Shown here piece after piece: positions 1-9,525 of a stretch of 64,000 bases of DNA; the first letter of the stretch is position 1, and each line of letters begins with the position of its first letter. The stretch comes from Psychrobacter immobilis (GTDB lineage: Bacteria; Pseudomonadota; Gammaproteobacteria; Pseudomonadales; Moraxellaceae). The stretch lies in contig NZ_CAJGZV010000001.1 in the NCBI RefSeq assembly GCF_904846065.1, positions 2,232,001-2,296,000 on the forward strand. Reading direction: 5' to 3'. Under the pieces are notes generated by a model that was given only the letters and a program-made list of their open reading frames with translations, made no database searches and was not told where the DNA came from. The translations under genes were made by a program, and so were the position numbers.

Positions 1-1814
1 TCAGTGATGAGATTGATAAAGCTGCTACTACGAGAGTGGTCGCCGATGATTGGGTGTTGGCCACCAGTAGCCAAGATGACCTTACCTTGACGGGTAGCCC
101 TGAACAGATACGACAATATCTGGTCAATCGCTATAAGCAAGAATATATCAGTGAATGGAAACGTTTTTTATCGCAAGTATATGTTCGGGATAGCACAGGC
201 TTCGATGATCACGCGGTCTTATTAAATCAGCTGTCTAGTGCCACAGAGTCACCGTTAAAAACCCTGTTTGAGACAGTAGATCGCCAAACTCAATGGGACA
301 ATAAAGCGGCTAATCAAGCAGCTGGCAATGGTGGCGAATCTCGTCGCTCATTCGTCAACTGGTTTAAGCAAACTATCCTGCGTCAAAGCCCTGCTGAGCT
401 ACGACAAGCAGAAGCTGCGATGAATAATGGTGGTAGCTCTAGTAACGCCGCGCCTGTAGCACAAGCAAGCTCAGGTGTGATTGCTCAAGAATTCTCCTCT
501 ATACACGCGCTAGTAACGCCAAGAGAAGAAAATCAGGATCTGTCATTATTAGACAGCTATTTAGTCAGTTTAGGCAATATCCGAACCCGTTTTAACAATA
601 TCGCTCGTAGTGACGACATCGGCCCTGATGCTTTGTTGTTTGCCTCACAAACCCTCAGCCCCGAAGGCTCAGAGTTAACCAAATCTCTACAGATATTAGA
701 TGAGCAGATCCTGAGTCAAGCCAACTCTGAAATAAAACAACTGGTTCGTCCGTTGTTGAGTGAGCCACTGACTCGTTCATTTAACATGCTGCTGACGCCC
801 ACTAAGGCTGAGATTAATAAAGTTTGGAAAGCGCAGGTCTATAAGCCTTTCCTCGATAATTTAGGCAGTAAGTATCCCTTTACCGCCAATGCAAACTTAG
901 AAGCGACGCCTGCAGAGATCGGTCAATTCTTCGGCGAAGATGGCTATGTGGCGCGATTCGTCAACGAAACGTTATCGCCCTTTATCATTCGCCGCGGCGA
1001 TCAAATCTCCAGTAAAATCTGGAATGGTGCAGGTCTGGGTCTCAACCCGCAGTTTGTCGCTGATTTTGGCCGTTACTTTACCAATTATATGGGCAGCAAT
1101 AGCCCAGGCGCTGCTGGTGCGAATAATACTGGTGGCGCTGCCAATCAAACCACTTTTCAAATTATGCCATTACCCGTCAGCGGTTTGACTGAATATACCA
1201 TTGTAGTCGATGGTCAACAGTTGCGTTATCGCATGGGTACTCAAGCGTGGACAACGTTTGTATGGCCAAATCCAAGTAGCCAACCTGGTGCCAGTATTCG
1301 AGCCAAGGACTATGATGGCAGAGACTTTACTGTCTTTGAAGAAGCAGGCAGCTTTGGGGTAGAAAGGCTCATTAACAGTGCACGCCGTACTGAACTTGGC
1401 AATGATATCTTTGAGATGGCATGGTCTGGTGACGGTATCACTATCTCTGTACGCTTTAGAATCATCAGCGGCAGCGGCAGTAGTACCACTACCGATCAAG
1501 GTCGCTCTACCAATCCCTTTACCGGAATGAAACTACCAGAGGAGATTATTGCCCTTGGTGTCACACGTACAGCAAGGCCAATTTCTGATAATAATGCTGT
1601 TGATGGCGATACTCCCAATGCGGGTTCTGGCACCAATCAGCCAGTACCAACTGGCGAGCAAAATACAAGCAATGTCACGCCGCCAGCCCGCGTATCTACT
1701 ATAGTCCCTAATACCAATAGTGAAAATAGTCCACCAGTACAACCGCCTACTGATACCACGACGGCTACTGATGATCGTTCAGCCGTGACTGAAGAGCAGG
1801 AGCAAACGCCATGA
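1..1814 (+). CDS. tssM: T6SS membrane-complex protein TssM (IcmF family), C-terminal part, cut by window start
   Basis: The reading frame is open from base 3, so the gene begins before the window and about 603 codons are visible. TssM is the inner-membrane and periplasmic component that, with TssL and TssJ, anchors the type VI secretion apparatus; the part seen here corresponds to the periplasmic C-terminal half of a protein usually over 1,100 residues long. It has helical segments followed by a beta-rich end (around 1,170-1,470). From about 1,570 to the stop it becomes a low-complexity tail rich in Thr, Pro, Asn, Ser and Gln, which is unusual for the family and may be species-specific. Its stop overlaps the tagF start by 4 bases, so the two are translationally coupled. 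The TagF neighbour strongly supports the call. Confidence 0.85.
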   Translation, partial: SDEIDKAATTRVVADDWVLATSSQDDLTLTGSPEQIRQYLVNRYKQEYISEWKRFLSQVYVRDSTGFDDHAVLLNQLSSATESPLKTLFETVDRQTQWDNKAANQAAGNGGESRRSFVNWFKQTILRQSPAELRQAEAAMNNGGSSSNAAPVAQASSGVIAQEFSSIHALVTPREENQDLSLLDSYLVSLGNIRTRFNNIARSDDIGPDALLFASQTLSPEGSELTKSLQILDEQILSQANSEIKQLVRPLLSEPLTRSFNMLLTPTKAEINKVWKAQVYKPFLDNLGSKYPFTANANLEATPAEIGQFFGEDGYVARFVNETLSPFIIRRGDQISSKIWNGAGLGLNPQFVADFGRYFTNYMGSNSPGAAGANNTGGAANQTTFQIMPLPVSGLTEYTIVVDGQQLRYRMGTQAWTTFVWPNPSSQPGASIRAKDYDGRDFTVFEEAGSFGVERLINSARRTELGNDIFEMAWSGDGITISVRFRIISGSGSSTTTDQGRSTNPFTGMKLPEEIIALGVTRTARPISDNNAVDGDTPNAGSGTNQPVPTGEQNTSNVTPPARVSTIVPNTNSENSPPVQPPTDTTTATDDRSAVTEEQEQTP

Positions 1815-2791
1815 CTCCAGACTCTTTGCCTTTAGTATATTTTGGAAAATTGCCTGCTCGCGGGGACTTTGTCCGGGCGCGCGCTCATATCTCTGAGACC
1901 AATGCCATTGATGAATGGGTCAGCGAAGCGCTAGCCGTGTCGGAAAGTGTATTTAGCGGAATTCCGATAGACAATGTCAGCAATCATAACTTTGCCTTTT
2001 TAAATTTCAGTCATATCGACACTAGAGCTAATGAGATTATCACCGGTGTTTTGATCCCTAGTCACGATAGTAGCTATAGAAATTACCCATTGATAGGTTT
2101 TGGCGTGCTTCATCTCGATAAACCGAAAAACTGGATGAACTATCTGCCCGTCAAGTCATCAGCGCTTTGGAATGACACTTATGAAGTTTTAAGTATGGCT
2201 AAATCCAAAACTGATAATAGCGATCTTATGGAGCACCTCAACCATAGCCAACTCAGCATCGATAATAATGCCAGTACTTACTACTATGATTTTATCAATA
2301 CCACTACGTTGCATGATATAGCGATCTTAATGAACATCGATAAAGCGCAGCTGATACAGCAAATCATTGCCACTGGCCTGTTATTTTTACCGACCTTTAC
2401 TAAGGGTTTCCATGGCTTGAATAAAGCCATCTGCTGGTCACTTACCTCTGATAGAGAAAACTCGATACACATGGCCACTTTTTGGCACGATCTCATCAAT
2501 GGTTTTTATCAGCCACACCAGCTCTACTTGAATACCTACTTATATCGTGTCGCTAATTGCTATCGCCTGCTCATAAGTTTTACTAAACCCGATGGACGTA
2601 TACTCAAGCAAATATCAGAAAGTGAAAAAACTTATCCTGAAGATTGGGTAGTCATCGCTCATAGCGACTGGACTCAAGGCTATATCGATGAAGACATTGG
2701 ATTGACACGGTTTAATAAAGTATTGTTACAAGACAATTTATATCTGTATGATACCAGGCAATTGTTTAAAAAAACTTTTTTAGCACAATAA
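1811..2791 (+). CDS. tagF: T6SS-associated protein TagF
   Basis: The 326-residue protein opens with the family's typical FGKLPARGDFVRA stretch (residues 11-23), a hallmark of the TagF_N/ImpM domain. TagF proteins are cytoplasmic post-translational regulators of type VI secretion; in Pseudomonas TagF represses firing. The N-terminal third fits the TagF domain. The remaining roughly 200 residues, with many Tyr and Trp, are longer than in the shortest family members and I cannot assign them. The start ATG overlaps the end of tssM (ATGA), which places it in the T6SS operon. There is a 110-base gap to the next gene, so it may be the operon's last gene. Confidence 0.9.
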   Translation: MTPDSLPLVYFGKLPARGDFVRARAHISETNAIDEWVSEALAVSESVFSGIPIDNVSNHNFAFLNFSHIDTRANEIITGVLIPSHDSSYRNYPLIGFGVLHLDKPKNWMNYLPVKSSALWNDTYEVLSMAKSKTDNSDLMEHLNHSQLSIDNNASTYYYDFINTTTLHDIAILMNIDKAQLIQQIIATGLLFLPTFTKGFHGLNKAICWSLTSDRENSIHMATFWHDLINGFYQPHQLYLNTYLYRVANCYRLLISFTKPDGRILKQISESEKTYPEDWVVIAHSDWTQGYIDEDIGLTRFNKVLLQDNLYLYDTRQLFKKTFLAQ

Positions 2792-2901
2792 ATAATAGCT
2801 CACGATAACTGCTGATTCGTAACAGCTGATAGTAGCCGCCATGCATCATACCCCTGCAATTAGTCACTGCTCAACAATAGACAGATTAAAAAGGTACTTG
2901 A

Positions 2902-3738
2902 ATGAAAGTCCTCTCTAGAATAACAAAATCCAAGCGAACAAATCACACGAAAAACCTGCTATTAGCCGCTGCTATCACACTACCTATGAGCGCCGTTGTA
3001 TTTGCGGAACATAACGACACTCATGTGACAAATAATTCACAAAATGTGCCAGTGGTCATCAAAGGTGTGGTCGCTACCAGTTCAGACAAACAGCAACTGC
3101 TCGACAAACTAAAAGCACAGTATCCTGATAAACCTGTCAGAGATGAAATCGAAGTACGTTCGAACATCAGTATACCAACCAACTGGCAACAGATAGCCAC
3201 GACTATCATTGATAGCGACATCTCTAACATTCGTCAGGGGCGTATCGACATTCATGGGACGACCATTAGCTTACATGGCAAGGTAAGCAGCCTTGAGCAA
3301 AAGCAAGCCATTCAAAACCGTATTCACTCGCGCCTAACTGATCTCTATCAATTAGAAAACCAGCTGGTCGTGGTAGAAGGTGAACAACGCCTCATAGACG
3401 AGACTTTAGGCAACCGTATCGTCGAGTTCGAGTCTGGTAGCACCAATCTAACGCCGATGGGTCTTGGTATCTTAGACGATATGGCAGGGGTGTTACAGCG
3501 GGTCGGTGATAAGCCTGTTCTTATCACCGGTCATACCGATAATGTCGGCAATTCTACTGCCAATCTTGCCCTATCAAATAAGCGTGCAGAAGCCGTCAAA
3601 CAATACTTGATCGGTCGAAACATCAATTCGACTCGTCTCAGTACTACTGGTAAAGGGGACTCAGATCCTATCGCTAGTAACGACAACGAAGAAGGTCGCA
3701 CTCGCAATCGCCGTATCGAATTTACCCTTAATGAATAA
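2902..3738 (+). CDS. BON- and OmpA-domain envelope protein next to T6SS genes
   Basis: The 278-residue protein starts with a basic region and a signal peptide (hydrophobic core LLLAAAITLPMSAVVFA, residues 19-35, probable cleavage after the last Ala). Residues about 90-160 resemble a BON domain (IRQGRIDIHGTTISLHGKV). Residues about 165-278 form an OmpA-like peptidoglycan-binding domain with the typical ITGHTDNVG and NRRIEF motifs. It is probably a periplasmic or outer-membrane protein gripping peptidoglycan. Its place between tagF and vgrG suggests a link to the T6SS envelope complex, but unlike TssL-type OmpA fusions it has no DotU domain, so a specific T6SS role is inference. An AAAAAGGTA ribosome-binding site precedes the ATG. 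Confidence 0.8.
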   Translation: MKVLSRITKSKRTNHTKNLLLAAAITLPMSAVVFAEHNDTHVTNNSQNVPVVIKGVVATSSDKQQLLDKLKAQYPDKPVRDEIEVRSNISIPTNWQQIATTIIDSDISNIRQGRIDIHGTTISLHGKVSSLEQKQAIQNRIHSRLTDLYQLENQLVVVEGEQRLIDETLGNRIVEFESGSTNLTPMGLGILDDMAGVLQRVGDKPVLITGHTDNVGNSTANLALSNKRAEAVKQYLIGRNINSTRLSTTGKGDSDPIASNDNEEGRTRNRRIEFTLNE

Positions 3739-3910
3739 CATCGCTATGTAGAACGTATGACGATAATGGTCACTAAGCAATGACGGTTAAGTGCTGATAG
3801 CTGGTTTGATAATGCTGAAAAACATACTGTCATTGCTACTAGAGATATCGATGCTACAAAAAACACCAATGCTAAAAGAGAGCCACTGCTAAAAAAATAG
3901 GGACATAACT

Positions 3911-6601
3911 ATGCTACGCTTGACCAATACCGTGCTGCCTATGCACCCTGATCGGCTCTATGCCAGTGAAGGCAGCACTCAAGCGCCCTATCCGAGCGCT
4001 CGCCAAGACATCAATGCTCATGGTGCGTGGCAAGATAAGCTCATGCATAGCGCTGATGAAGCCGATATCATTGCTCAACTAAACCCCAATGGTAATCGCC
4101 AACACCAGCAGCACGGTATCGACACTTATGTGCTACACGTTTATATCCATGAGCGGCATCACCCTCCTTTTACGCCATTAACCAATCTCATCGGTAGCCC
4201 TCTGACCTTGAGCTTTGATATTCCAAGTGGCCTAAGCTTTCGTCATCTTTATATAACGGCTGTGCATCAGCTAGATCATGATGGCAGCTACGGCTATTAT
4301 CGCCTGCTCGCCCAGCCCATCACTTATCGTCTGCATCAGCATATACGCGGTCACATTGATACTCATTTGACTGTACAAGCGATGGTAGCAGAGCGCACGG
4401 CTACGCTGGATATAGAAATCATCGATGACAGCAACAATGGTGAAGATGCTAACTGGTCACCAGCACGCATGACCCAGTGGCAAATAAGCGACTGGACACA
4501 TATTTGCGAGCGGCTTGCGCGTCAAGGACTCACAGCCTATCTGCGCCATGAGCAAACGAATGAGCACAGTCCACCAAAGCTCATTATTACCACCGCAGAT
4601 CCAAGTGATAGCGATGGAATCAGCCTAAATATTGGCGGGCTGCGTTACCAGCAAGTGTTACATGACCGTGTCCATGCACCTGTATTGGCATTGAGTGAGC
4701 AGGTCATCACCCAACCAAATTCAGTAACGATGCAGCGTTTTAATAGCAGCAGTGTTGCACACCCAACGCAGTCCGCTGACGTTGCGATGAGCAGTAACTC
4801 TGATGAAGTAAGCCATTCGAATAACCACACTCTCACATTAGACACACCAGCTGCTTTTGCGCCAGTAACAGATACTGAAACCATAGACGAAGCAACCATC
4901 GTGGCAAACAGTCATCAAAATCGATATAGCATCTATCATGCCATAGCCCATGCTACGGATTTGAGTGTTGCTGATACTTTTATGCTTGTCGATCACAGTG
5001 CGCTCAATCAGCACTACCGTGCTACTCATATCATTCATTTGGCACGCAATAGTCTGGCGCATGTCACAGGGCTGACCCAAAGCACACGCCACCAACAGCG
5101 TCATGCGTCGACATTAGCATCTGGCATTCATTTAACTCAGCTGTGCCTCATTACCGCTGATACCCCATGGGTCGGTCACCTATATAGCAGACATGCCCTA
5201 CCGCCGATGACAGGTATCACCGAAGCGCAAAGCGATATCGATAGCCGTAACCATATGACGCCCACGCGCAGCTATTTACTGGATAGTCCAGCTCAGCCTA
5301 TCAACCGATTGGAGGCGCAAGCTGGCGCGAACTACGGCACACACTTCACCCATAGAGCGGATGACCAAACCCTCATGCAATCTATCGGCGATAGCGAGCA
5401 TCTAATTAACACTGGCAGTTTATTGTCATCGACTCGCCCTAGCCTATTTGCCACGGACAATGAACAAGCGATTGAAAGCGGTTATCGCAACACAGGCAAC
5501 GGCCTGTCTGAATGGGTGACTGACCACCGTACAGAAAAAGCTTACTCTCAGATAAAAATAGACAGTGCTGGGATATCTGCCAGTCTAAAGATGGGGGTCA
5601 TCAATCCATCAGACACCGCCAAACGCGAAGGCATCAATGCGACTACTAACGCTCAAATCAATATAAAATCAGGCGAAGCCCTCGTCCTTTCTACTCAACC
5701 GCAAACTCATACGCAATCTAGACAGCATAACTACCAGCAGCACACCCCGACCCTGACCCAAACTGTATTAGGTGGTCAGCACTTAGCCGAACGTTTAACA
5801 CAATTGGCAACAGGGCTTGGACGTCATGTCAATGACCACAAAGCGATTAAGACGCAGCTTGAGACTATCGCAGAGGAACAGCAAACCAAAACCCATCAAA
5901 CGATGCCCTACACACTAATCGATAGCGCAGCAGACAGTGCTTATGTCAGTGACGATACGCTGATTCACAGAAGTATGGGTGAGATGATTAGTACTACGCA
6001 GCAAGATATGATGATCAGTAGTGGGGAGAGTCATAACCAAGTCAGTAGCGAGTCTCTAAATATCATAGCCGATGGTCAATTTAGCATGACCAATGCCAAA
6101 GAGAATATCACCCTCTCCGCCCATACGGGTAAGGTTGAAGCCACGGCTAAGCAAGATGTCAATATAGCCTCCTCGACCAAAGAGGTTGAGATAGTAGCGA
6201 CGAATAAAATTACACTGACCGCTGGTGGTGCAAGTATCACTTTGGATGGCGCAAATATTACGATAGCCGCAAAGCAGTTTACGGAGAAGGCTGGTAAGCA
6301 TAATAAGTTTGGGGGTGATGTAGATGGGTTGGGGTTGGCGGGGTTGCCTGATGAGAAAATATTAAGCACTCTTTATAGTATCGCATACAAGTTTACAGAT
6401 GATGATGGAAACCCATTAGCATTTGTTGAATACGAAGCTACTAATCTTACTACTGGTGAGCAAATATCGGGAAAGACTGATGAACATGGAATAACTGAAC
6501 GTTTTTCTTCAAATAACCCTGAAGAAATTGAAGTTTATTTAAAGCTTGATGAAGACGATAACGTAGTTGAGTTGCATGAAATAACTGACGATAGCATTTA
6601 G
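3911..6601 (+). CDS. vgrG: VgrG spike protein of the T6SS with C-terminal extension
   Basis: The 896-residue protein has the order of a VgrG: an N-terminal gp27-like region (about 1-250), a variable His/Ser/Thr-rich insert (about 260-300), a gp5-like base with the YGTHFTHRADDQTLMQSIGD stretch (about 475-500), and a DUF2345-type repeated beta region (about 640-800) with regularly spaced ITLSA-, VNIAS- and ITLTA-like strands. VgrG trimers form the tip of the injected tube. After residue 813 an extra domain of about 83 residues follows (DDDGNPLAFVEYEATN, TDEHGITERF), which looks like a transthyretin- or carboxypeptidase-regulatory-like beta sandwich. Such extensions are known to dock effectors. 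The extension is more AT-rich than the body of the gene, and the candidate effector starts 9 bases after its stop. Confidence 0.92.
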   Translation: MLRLTNTVLPMHPDRLYASEGSTQAPYPSARQDINAHGAWQDKLMHSADEADIIAQLNPNGNRQHQQHGIDTYVLHVYIHERHHPPFTPLTNLIGSPLTLSFDIPSGLSFRHLYITAVHQLDHDGSYGYYRLLAQPITYRLHQHIRGHIDTHLTVQAMVAERTATLDIEIIDDSNNGEDANWSPARMTQWQISDWTHICERLARQGLTAYLRHEQTNEHSPPKLIITTADPSDSDGISLNIGGLRYQQVLHDRVHAPVLALSEQVITQPNSVTMQRFNSSSVAHPTQSADVAMSSNSDEVSHSNNHTLTLDTPAAFAPVTDTETIDEATIVANSHQNRYSIYHAIAHATDLSVADTFMLVDHSALNQHYRATHIIHLARNSLAHVTGLTQSTRHQQRHASTLASGIHLTQLCLITADTPWVGHLYSRHALPPMTGITEAQSDIDSRNHMTPTRSYLLDSPAQPINRLEAQAGANYGTHFTHRADDQTLMQSIGDSEHLINTGSLLSSTRPSLFATDNEQAIESGYRNTGNGLSEWVTDHRTEKAYSQIKIDSAGISASLKMGVINPSDTAKREGINATTNAQINIKSGEALVLSTQPQTHTQSRQHNYQQHTPTLTQTVLGGQHLAERLTQLATGLGRHVNDHKAIKTQLETIAEEQQTKTHQTMPYTLIDSAADSAYVSDDTLIHRSMGEMISTTQQDMMISSGESHNQVSSESLNIIADGQFSMTNAKENITLSAHTGKVEATAKQDVNIASSTKEVEIVATNKITLTAGGASITLDGANITIAAKQFTEKAGKHNKFGGDVDGLGLAGLPDEKILSTLYSIAYKFTDDDGNPLAFVEYEATNLTTGEQISGKTDEHGITERFSSNNPEEIEVYLKLDEDDNVVELHEITDDSI

Positions 6602-6610
6602 GACAAAAAA

Positions 6611-7855
6611 ATGGGTAAAACAACTACAAAAGCCTCTTCAAGATTAGGAACGCTTAATCTCTACAATCAAAGCATTAGCGTACCGACGCTAGTAAATTTT
6701 GAATTAACAACCGATCTTACAATAGGTGCAAATAATAAAGGAACGGGCGTAATTGACAAAAAGGGCTTAGTATTTAATAAAACTTATAAGTTCTTAGCTA
6801 AGTTAGCAGGCTCGAAGAAGGGTATCGAAAGTACGAAGATAGTTTGGGTTATTAAATATATGAGCCCTAGTACCTCTAGGAATAAGTTTATAACGTTAAA
6901 GGCAATAACTGTAGGACCTGAGTTTACGCTAGAGTTGAAAGACAAGTATAAAGATATGGCAGGTTGTGAAATCGAAATAAGTTGCCATATGCAAGCACGA
7001 CCGAAAAAATCTGTTAGTAATAAATACTTTGTACATAACCGCTTTAGATATTTTGATGGCAAAAAAGTCTTGACTCAAGCACAGCAAAGAATGTCTAAAC
7101 CTTGGTTAATTGATCAGGCACAATCCTCACTCTGCGGCATGGCCTGCCTATACTATATTTTAATACAACGTAGTAGTAGCTTATACAAAAAAATAGCGGT
7201 AGAGCTGCATAGAACAGGTATTTACGAACTAAGTAATGGCTATAGTATTAGGCCTAAAAGCTCAATGTATGATATAAAGCCTGACGATTCTGACTACAAA
7301 AACATGAAAATGGATGAAGTTGATTGGATAGTGCTAGCCTCTACACGTAGTAGTGAAAGCAATCTAAGATACGATGGTATCGAAACTGGGTCATTTGACC
7401 AATTAGGCGCTGTAAACTGGATGGGAATGCTTACTCGCATGTGTAAAGAGGTGGCAAGCTATAGCAGTACAAAAAGTCATGATTTGGGTTTATTAGATGT
7501 TGGAAAGACAATAATTAATAAGAGAAATTTTAGTATAGATAAATTATTTGAAATGGATAAGAAATATAAATCTGGTAAAAAAATAATAATGATGATACAG
7601 CCAAAAATGATTAGTAACAATAAAGGCGATAGAGATATTAACTCAATTCACTGGATAGTTTATGAAGGCGGTTTACAGCTTTTTGATGGCGATGGACGTA
7701 ATGTATTAACTGATTCTTTACATATTGGACGTGTAAAATTCAACATATTTACTTGGGGTGAAGAGCCCAACAACTCTCCAAGAGATCTACCGAGAAGAGG
7801 TATTAGCGTCACTAACTTTTCAACTAACTATTATGGTTACATAGAGGTCTATTAA
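6611..7855 (+). CDS. Candidate T6SS effector: papain-like cysteine peptidase/amidase-type protein
   Basis: I do not recognise this 414-residue protein as a named family. Residues 1-150 look like a beta-rich domain without signal peptide or membrane segment. The second half carries a papain-fold-like active-site pattern: QSSLCGMACLYYIL with Cys175 at the head of a hydrophobic helix, SIHWIVYEGG with His347 before a beta strand, then LFDGDGRN with Asp359 or Asp361. This Cys-His-Asp order and spacing fits papain-like, C39- or NlpC/P60-related cysteine peptidases or amidases, which are common toxins in T6SS. The gene starts 9 bases after vgrG and overlaps the next lipoprotein gene by one base. It is clearly more AT-rich than vgrG, which suggests acquisition. 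The effector role is inference from position and motif. Confidence 0.6.
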   Translation: MGKTTTKASSRLGTLNLYNQSISVPTLVNFELTTDLTIGANNKGTGVIDKKGLVFNKTYKFLAKLAGSKKGIESTKIVWVIKYMSPSTSRNKFITLKAITVGPEFTLELKDKYKDMAGCEIEISCHMQARPKKSVSNKYFVHNRFRYFDGKKVLTQAQQRMSKPWLIDQAQSSLCGMACLYYILIQRSSSLYKKIAVELHRTGIYELSNGYSIRPKSSMYDIKPDDSDYKNMKMDEVDWIVLASTRSSESNLRYDGIETGSFDQLGAVNWMGMLTRMCKEVASYSSTKSHDLGLLDVGKTIINKRNFSIDKLFEMDKKYKSGKKIIMMIQPKMISNNKGDRDINSIHWIVYEGGLQLFDGDGRNVLTDSLHIGRVKFNIFTWGEEPNNSPRDLPRRGISVTNFSTNYYGYIEVY

Positions 7856-8328
7856 TGAAAAATATTAATTTTACAATATTCATATCCATTTTATTAACGG
7901 GTTGTATTGCTAAAACTAACGTCTGTTCACCATCTATTCAACCAACAATCGAATTACAAGACTTTCAGAGGCTGACTAAAAACGATAAAGCTCTTTTCCA
8001 TACGCTCGATAAAAATGGAAAAAAAATTAACAGCTTTAAACTAGAATATATTATTGATTTTGATGGCTATACAGTTATTTATTTTGATGATAATAATGCT
8101 CTAGTTCCAAACCATGCATATAAAATGCAATACAATGATGATGTATATTTCGTATATAATATCAAGCTTGCAAATAATGCTAGACATCGATATTGTGATG
8201 AAGAGACTGTATATAACGTTAATAATTGCGAATCAACAGGTCAAAGTTTAACCTTTAATCCTACATGTGCTATTCCCACTGACCAAGCCGATAGCTATTT
8301 TGAAAATACAGTTAAACCAACTTTGTAA
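7855..8328 (+). CDS. Small lipoprotein, candidate immunity protein for the preceding effector
   Basis: The 157-residue product begins with a lipoprotein signal (MKNINFTIFISILLTGC), with the lipobox LLTGC putting the acylated Cys at residue 17. The mature part contains several further cysteines (CSPS, YCDEET, NNCES, PTCA), which could form disulfides in the periplasm. No known domain is visible. The start codon overlaps the stop of the cysteine-peptidase gene (TAATG), so the two are translationally coupled. Periplasmic lipoproteins directly after T6SS amidase effectors are typical immunity proteins, so that is the proposed role. The gene is AT-rich like its partner. Confidence 0.5.
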   Translation: MKNINFTIFISILLTGCIAKTNVCSPSIQPTIELQDFQRLTKNDKALFHTLDKNGKKINSFKLEYIIDFDGYTVIYFDDNNALVPNHAYKMQYNDDVYFVYNIKLANNARHRYCDEETVYNVNNCESTGQSLTFNPTCAIPTDQADSYFENTVKPTL

Positions 8329-8347
8329 ATAATGTTCAAGCAGTAAC

Positions 8348-8429
8348 TAGACCTCTTGCATAAGTCAGCGCTATCTGTAGAATCTTCGTTATTAAGAGTC
8401 AACAAAATATCAATTTTGAAAGAGGTCTA
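8348..8429. repeat. 82-bp TA-flanked mini inverted-repeat element
   Basis: The segment starts with TAGACCTCTT and ends with AAGAGGTCTA, a perfect 10-base inverted match whose outermost bases are TA on both sides. It has no coding capacity. The GACCTCTTGCA end resembles termini of IS5-type insertion sequences, so it may be a miniature non-autonomous derivative (MITE). The broken vgrG copy begins only about ten bases after its right end. Confidence 0.5.
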
Positions 8430-8437
8430 CTATTGAT

Positions 8438-8769
8438 ACGACGATCCAACCCTCATGCAGTCTATCGGTGATAGCGAACATCTGATTAATACAGGTAGTC
8501 TGCTGTCATCGACTCGCCCTAGCCTATTTGCCACGGACAACGAACAAGCGATTGAGAGCGGTTATCGCAACACGGATAACGGCTTAGCAGAATGGATTAC
8601 TGATCATCGCAAAGAACAAGCTTACTCACAGCTCAACGTCGCTGATGGACAAGTCGCTGCCAGTCTAAAAATGGGTATTATCAATCCTGCTACAGATGGT
8701 GCTAAGCGCCAAGGTATTAGTGCCACCACCACTGCGCAAATCAATATTAAGTCTGGTGAAGCACCCTGA
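8438..8769 (+). pseudogene. vgrG fragment (duplicate of the internal vgrG region)
   Basis: About 330 bases are a diverged copy of vgrG around 5,360-5,685. Both encode the run LMQSIGDSEHLINTGSLLSS and later SLKMG, INP and AQINIKSGEA with scattered substitutions. The fragment has neither the VgrG N-terminus nor the rest of the C-terminus and ends at a stop just after INIKSGEAP, close to the IS element. It is the remnant of a second vgrG or of an orphan vgrG tip module. The first available ATG is at 8,455, but the homology begins about five codons upstream of it, which supports a truncated gene rather than a real small protein. Confidence 0.8.
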
Positions 8770-8808
8770 CCCCTGCCGTCAAATCCGTACAGTTAAACTT
8801 GGGAGATT

Positions 8809-9525
8809 TTAATTACGCAGCTTGACGGTAAAAGTCAAACCACACCTGTCTTGGCGTTTTATAGCCCAAGCCCTTCTGAATCCTCGTTTGGTTGTAGTAC
8901 AACTCAATATAGCCAATGATATCGCTGATGGCTGCAAATCTTGTTTTATAGTCTTGGTGATCTTGTGATAAGCATGTCTACAGTACTGACTGCCTCTATC
9001 AGAATGTACAATTAGCCCTTGGCTTGGCCCTTTATTTTTGATTGCCATATTGAGTGCACGGCAGACTAAATCTGCTGGCATGCGCTTATTAATGGCGTAG
9101 CCGACCAGCTCTTTGGTGTATAAGTCTTTGACTCCAGCTAAATACAACCAGTCCTCATTGGTCCAGATATAAGTAATATCACTGACCCACGATTCATTAG
9201 GACGCTTAGCATCAAATTGCTGATTTAGTATGTTTGGATAGACAAGCTTGTTGTGATTGGAGTCAGTGGTGATTTTAAATCGTTTGTGACGACGGCATTT
9301 GATGTCATGTTCTTCTTTAATGCTTCTAACCATATACAAGCTAATATCGTGCCCTTGCTCTATCAGCTTTGCATGCAGTCGCTCAACACCATAGCGCTCA
9401 CGAGTTTCACTGTGAACAGCCCTAACCAGTAGCTCAGACTGGTTACGATGTATCTGTTGGTCACTAATATCGCGATTTATCCAGTCGTAATAACTTGATG
9501 GCTTAACACTTAGCACGCGGCACAT
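8809..9525 (-). pseudogene. IS3-family transposase OrfB, internally deleted and frameshifted
   Basis: The readable frame gives 238 residues with the family HTH_21 part (HSETRERYGVERLHAKL) and the start of the DDE integrase core (PNESWVSDITYIWT and GLIVHSDRGSQY with its two catalytic Asp). After HAYHKI the frame leaves the family sequence. The true C-terminus (DIIGYIELYYN and GYKTPRQVWFDF) is found in another frame of the same strand, ending at 8,813. The segment between, which should hold the NCYDNA-like stretch and the last catalytic Glu, is missing, so there is an internal deletion of roughly 100 bases with a frameshift. The N-terminal link to orfA is also broken: VRYAFIKDNQHF lies upstream of the first ATG in frame but a stop precedes it. 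Confidence 0.8.
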
